Assembly: GCF_000379105.1 (NCBI RefSeq) | Contig: NZ_KB900609.1 | Span: forward strand, 6,326,500 to 6,390,499 | DNA: 64,000 bases | DNA from: Methylobacterium sp. WSM2598 | Lineage (GTDB): Bacteria > Pseudomonadota > Alphaproteobacteria > Rhizobiales > Beijerinckiaceae | Direction: 5' to 3' | Shown: positions 61,594-64,000 of the stretch, in pieces | Position numbering within the stretch: the stretch's first letter is position 1 | Layout of the letters: each line of letters begins with the position of its first letter | Position numbers and translations under genes: made by a program | The notes under the pieces: model-generated | What the model saw: only the letters and a program-made list of their open reading frames with translations | Told to the model about the DNA's origin: nothing | Database searches by the model: none

Positions 61594-62192
61594 CGGGATC
61601 CTCAAACTGACCGATGGGGGGGAGCTTCCGATGTTCCGCGAAGCCCGCCCTGGTCGGGAGAGGCGTGTCGCAGAATCGGGCTCGGGACGCACGGGGCACG
61701 TCGCGGCGGCGCCCCTCGCCTCGCCCGACGACCGAGGTGGCCGGGACCCCGCCGCTCCTCGCGGACAGGAGGCGGTCGGCAGGCCCGTCGCGGTGGCCTC
61801 GCGGCGGATGACGCTTCACCGCGGGGCGTGACGACGCCCGCGGCGGTTCCGGGGCGTGCCGCGAGGCATCGCCGTCGTTGCGCCGGCCGCGGCCGGGACG
61901 CCGATGCTCACCGAGCCCGCCCGCGGCGGCCTCGTCCCGCGACAGCCCCTTCCGGCCGCGGCGGCGTGCCCCGGTCCGGAGCCGGTCCTCTCACGAGCGC
62001 CGGAGAACACGGCCTATTGCGGCGCCCACCCCCGCGTCACCCCTCAGAGGGCAATCGAACCGAACGCAATCAGAGTGCGCAAGGCAGTCTTTCGAATAGA
62101 CTCCGCTCACGATGCGAGAAATGAGAAGCGAATTGCTTGGTTGAGGACTATATGGCTTTCTCGGACGACGTTGCGCAGCAACGGAGGCGGGC
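61594..62192. other. 599-bp intergenic stretch between divergent genes
   Basis: It separates the minus-strand beta-helix gene from the plus-strand cyclase gene. No supported gene was found; both promoters should lie here. The part near 62040-62150 is relatively AT-richer, consistent with promoter DNA, but no clear box was recognised. Confidence 0.5.
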
Positions 62193-63551
62193 ATGCTCAA
62201 GGCTCAGCGGTATGGGGCCTCCCATGCGGAGCGACGCTTGGCAGCCGTCCTGTCCGCGGACATGGTCGATTACAGCCGGTTCATGGGCGCCAACGAGGAG
62301 TGGACGCTCGCCCGCCTGCGGTCCCTCCGCCGCGACCTCATCGATCCGGAGATCAAGCGCCACGGCGGCCGGGTGGTGAAATCCACCGGCGACGGCATTC
62401 TGACCGAGTTCACCAGCGTGGTGGAGGCCGTCCGTTGCGCCGTCGAGATCCAGCACGGCATCGGGACCTGGAACGGGGACGTGCCGGAGACGCGCCGGAT
62501 CGCCCTGCGCATCGGCATCAACGTCGGGGAGCTCGTCGTCGAGCGCGACGGCGACATCTACGGCGACAGCGTGAACATCGCCGCCCGGCTGGAGGCGATC
62601 GCACCGGCGGGCGGGATCGCCCTGTCGCGGGCCGCGTACGAGCAGGTGCGCGGGCGGCTGTCCTACCCCGTCGAGGAATGGGGCGACCAGTCGCTGAAGA
62701 ACATCGACCGGCCCGTCTTCGTGTTCGTGATCCGGCCCGAAGCGATCACGCAGCTCCCGAGCCAGGCCGAGCCGGCCGAACCGCGCGCGGTCCTCCCGCG
62801 CGGCAGGGCCCTCTGGCTGGCCGGCGCGCTGCTGGCCGCGGTGGGATGCGTCGCGGTCGCCCGCCTCCTCGCGCCTGCGCGCCCGGTCGCGCCGGTCCCC
62901 GAGACCGTTGCGCCGATCGGAGCGGACGCGACCCTCGCGGCGCTCGAGGAGCCCGCCCCCGCGCGGCGCCGCGGCCCGGCCCCTCGGCTCTCGATCGTGG
63001 TCCTCCCCTTCACGAACCGCGACGGGGGAGAGGCGTTCGACCTGCTCGCCGAGAGCATCGCGTCGGACCTCACCTCGGACCTGTCCCGCATCGATGGCAG
63101 CTTCGTCATCGCGCCCAGCACCGCCCTGGCGTGGCGGGACAGGCACGCCGACCGGCGCGACCTCGGACGGAATCTGCGCGTGCGCTACGTGCTGCACGGC
63201 AGCCTCCACCACGCCGGCGCCCGCGTCCGGATCAACGCGCGCCTGACCGACACCGAGACGGGCGCGGAGGTCTGGGCGGACCGGTTCGTGAGCGAGGCGT
63301 CCTCGATCGCCGAGACCGAGGAGGAGATCGTCGCTCAGCTCGCGCGGGCCCTGAGCATCGAGCTGACCGAGGCCGAGCTGCGCCAGTTCGAGCGGGAGCG
63401 GCCGAGCGCTCCCGACGCCGCCGACCTGGCGGCCCAAGGCTGGTCGGTTCTCAACCGGCCGCTGTCTGGACTTGCTTCGGGAAAGTGGAGAGCTCTTTCC
63501 GTGAGGGAGGAGGTTCCCGATGCGAGAACCGAAGAAGCGCTTCACCCCTGA
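62193..63551 (+). pseudogene. Class III adenylate/guanylate cyclase-domain protein truncated by an IS element
   Basis: The frame starts at ATG 62193 behind GGAGG. Residues about 12-185 are a class III cyclase domain (RRLAAVLSADMVDYSRFMGANEE, then KSTGDGILTEF, INVGELVVERDGDIYGDSVNIAARLE) holding the metal Asp pair. A membrane helix (LWLAGALLAAVGCVAVARLL) follows, then a FlgO/TolB-like domain (LSIVVLPFTNRDGGEAFDLL, then RVRYVLHGSLHHAGARVRIN). The sequence is family-like to AAQGWSVLNRP, then runs into IS DNA and stops at 63551. The usual C-terminal TPR part is missing. The cyclase domain could still be made. Confidence 0.8.
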
Positions 63552-63816
63552 GTTTCGCGCCGAAGCCGTGCGCCTTGCTCACACGAGCGGGCGCAGCCGC
63601 CGAGAGGTCGCCGAGGATCTCGGCATCGGCCTCTCGACGTTGCGCCACTGGATCGACGGACAGCGCGATCGCGAGATGGAGGCGCCGCCCTCCGACCGCC
63701 AGGAGGACATGGCCGCCGAGCTGAAGCGGCTGCGGCGGGAGAACGAGGTGTTGCGCCAGGAACGCGAGATCCTGAAGCGGGCCACGGCTTTTTTCGCCAA
63801 GGAGGGAAGTCGATGA
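63520..63816 (+). CDS. IS3-family transposase OrfA
   Basis: 98 aa from ATG 63520 behind GAGGGAGGAGG. The helix-turn-helix KKRFTPEFRAEAVRLAHTSG followed by EVAEDLGIGLSTLRHWIDGQ is the HTH_Tnp_1 (IS3 OrfA) domain, and AELKRLRRENEVLRQEREILKRATAFFA is the leucine-zipper-like end. OrfA binds the terminal repeats and, with OrfB or as a frameshifted OrfAB product, drives transposition. A TTTTTTC run near 63789 in the last codons is a plausible -1 slippage site for making the fusion. Confidence 0.92.
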   Translation: MREPKKRFTPEFRAEAVRLAHTSGRSRREVAEDLGIGLSTLRHWIDGQRDREMEAPPSDRQEDMAAELKRLRRENEVLRQEREILKRATAFFAKEGSR

Positions 63817-64000
63817 GGTTCCAGCTCATCGATGCGGCGAAGAAGGACTTCCCGGTCGCGCGTCTGTGCAAGCTCCTGGATGTCAGCCCGAGCGGCTACT
63901 TCGCCTGGAAGAACCGGCCCGCGTCGCGCCGTCAGCGCGAGGACCTCGTGCTGCTCGCCCACGTCCGCTCGGCCTTCGCGCTCTCACACGAGACCTATGG
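63813..64000 (+). CDS. IS3-family transposase OrfB, partial
   Basis: The ATG overlaps the orfA stop as ATGA, in the -1 frame relative to orfA, the normal IS3 arrangement. Visible residues read FQLIDAAKKDFPVARLCKLL, then VSPSGYFAWKNRPASRRQRE and HVRSAFALSHETYG, the N-terminal HTH_21 region preceding the rve integrase core. The DDE catalytic residues lie beyond the window edge. Confidence 0.9.
   Translation, partial: MRFQLIDAAKKDFPVARLCKLLDVSPSGYFAWKNRPASRRQREDLVLLAHVRSAFALSHETY

Larger units (their letters stand above)
63463..64000 (+). mobile_element. IS3-family insertion sequence, left part
   Basis: The element appears to begin at TGTCTGGACTTGCTTCGGG (63463 on), where cyclase homology ends. 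It carries orfA and the start of orfB and runs off the right edge, so the right inverted repeat and target duplication cannot be seen. Confidence 0.75.

Overview
This is chromosomal DNA from a very GC-rich alphaproteobacterium, most likely a Methylobacterium-like member of the Rhizobiales. That assignment is inferred from the base composition, the frequent GTG/TTG starts, the ECF15/EcfG-type sigma factor, small DUF3309 and YegP-type stress proteins, a SorAB-type sulfite dehydrogenase, and 4-nt or 1-nt stop/start overlaps inside operons. No rRNA or CRISPR array and no convincing tRNA was seen. Nearly all other long open frames in both strands are high-GC shadows.

Layout. (1) 1-2247, minus: start of livM, then livH and a Tat-exported LivK-like binding protein (branched-chain amino acid type ABC importer), divergent from an Ldh2-family dehydrogenase. 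(2) 3658-13952: exported trypsin-like protease, MFS transporter, nitronate-monooxygenase-like flavoprotein, DEAD-box RNA helicase, a 1110-aa tricorn-type protease, a YegP-like protein, a DUF4258/DUF2283 pair in which the DUF2283 gene is frameshifted, and a small exported Tyr/His/Arg-rich protein. (3) 14000-26441, minus: nine tightly packed genes, most overlapping by 1 or 4 nt. They encode three glycosyltransferases, a glycosyltransferase-polysaccharide deacetylase fusion, a fused double ATPase, a methyltransferase-like protein, and an Opp/Dpp-type binding protein with two permeases. A cytochrome c lies upstream. (4) 27182-30694: metG-tatD-MBL hydrolase operon and a convergent cupin. (5) 31107-33541: DUF892 ferritin-like protein, two tiny genes, a decayed FUSC-family gene and a Rap1a/Tai-like exported protein. 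(6) 33576-37998, minus: alkaline phosphatase, DUF3299-like exported protein, ABC ATPase and a FtsX/MacB-type permease with a His-rich loop, possibly zinc-related. (7) 38305-42454: D-2-hydroxyacid dehydrogenase, sorA-sorB, a small membrane protein and a YeiH-family putative sulfate exporter, suggesting sulfite oxidation with sulfate export. (8) 43210-59151: an EcfG-like sigma factor that appears to carry its own NepR-like segment, small stress-type genes, and four multidomain histidine kinases, including a 1845-aa soluble poly-HAMP hybrid kinase of the fungal group III (Nik1/Os-1) architecture with seven near-identical 276-bp repeats. (9) 59668-64000: a beta-helix-like secreted protein of lower GC, a class III adenylate cyclase truncated by an IS3-family element, and the start of that element.

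The most unusual points are the NepR-sigma fusion with several GGAAC-N15-17-NNTT promoter candidates in the window (one matching the consensus exactly), the coupled glycosyltransferase/deacetylase/Opp-transporter operon, the poly-HAMP kinase with its homogenised repeat array, and the alkaline phosphatase/DUF3299/His-rich ABC operon.
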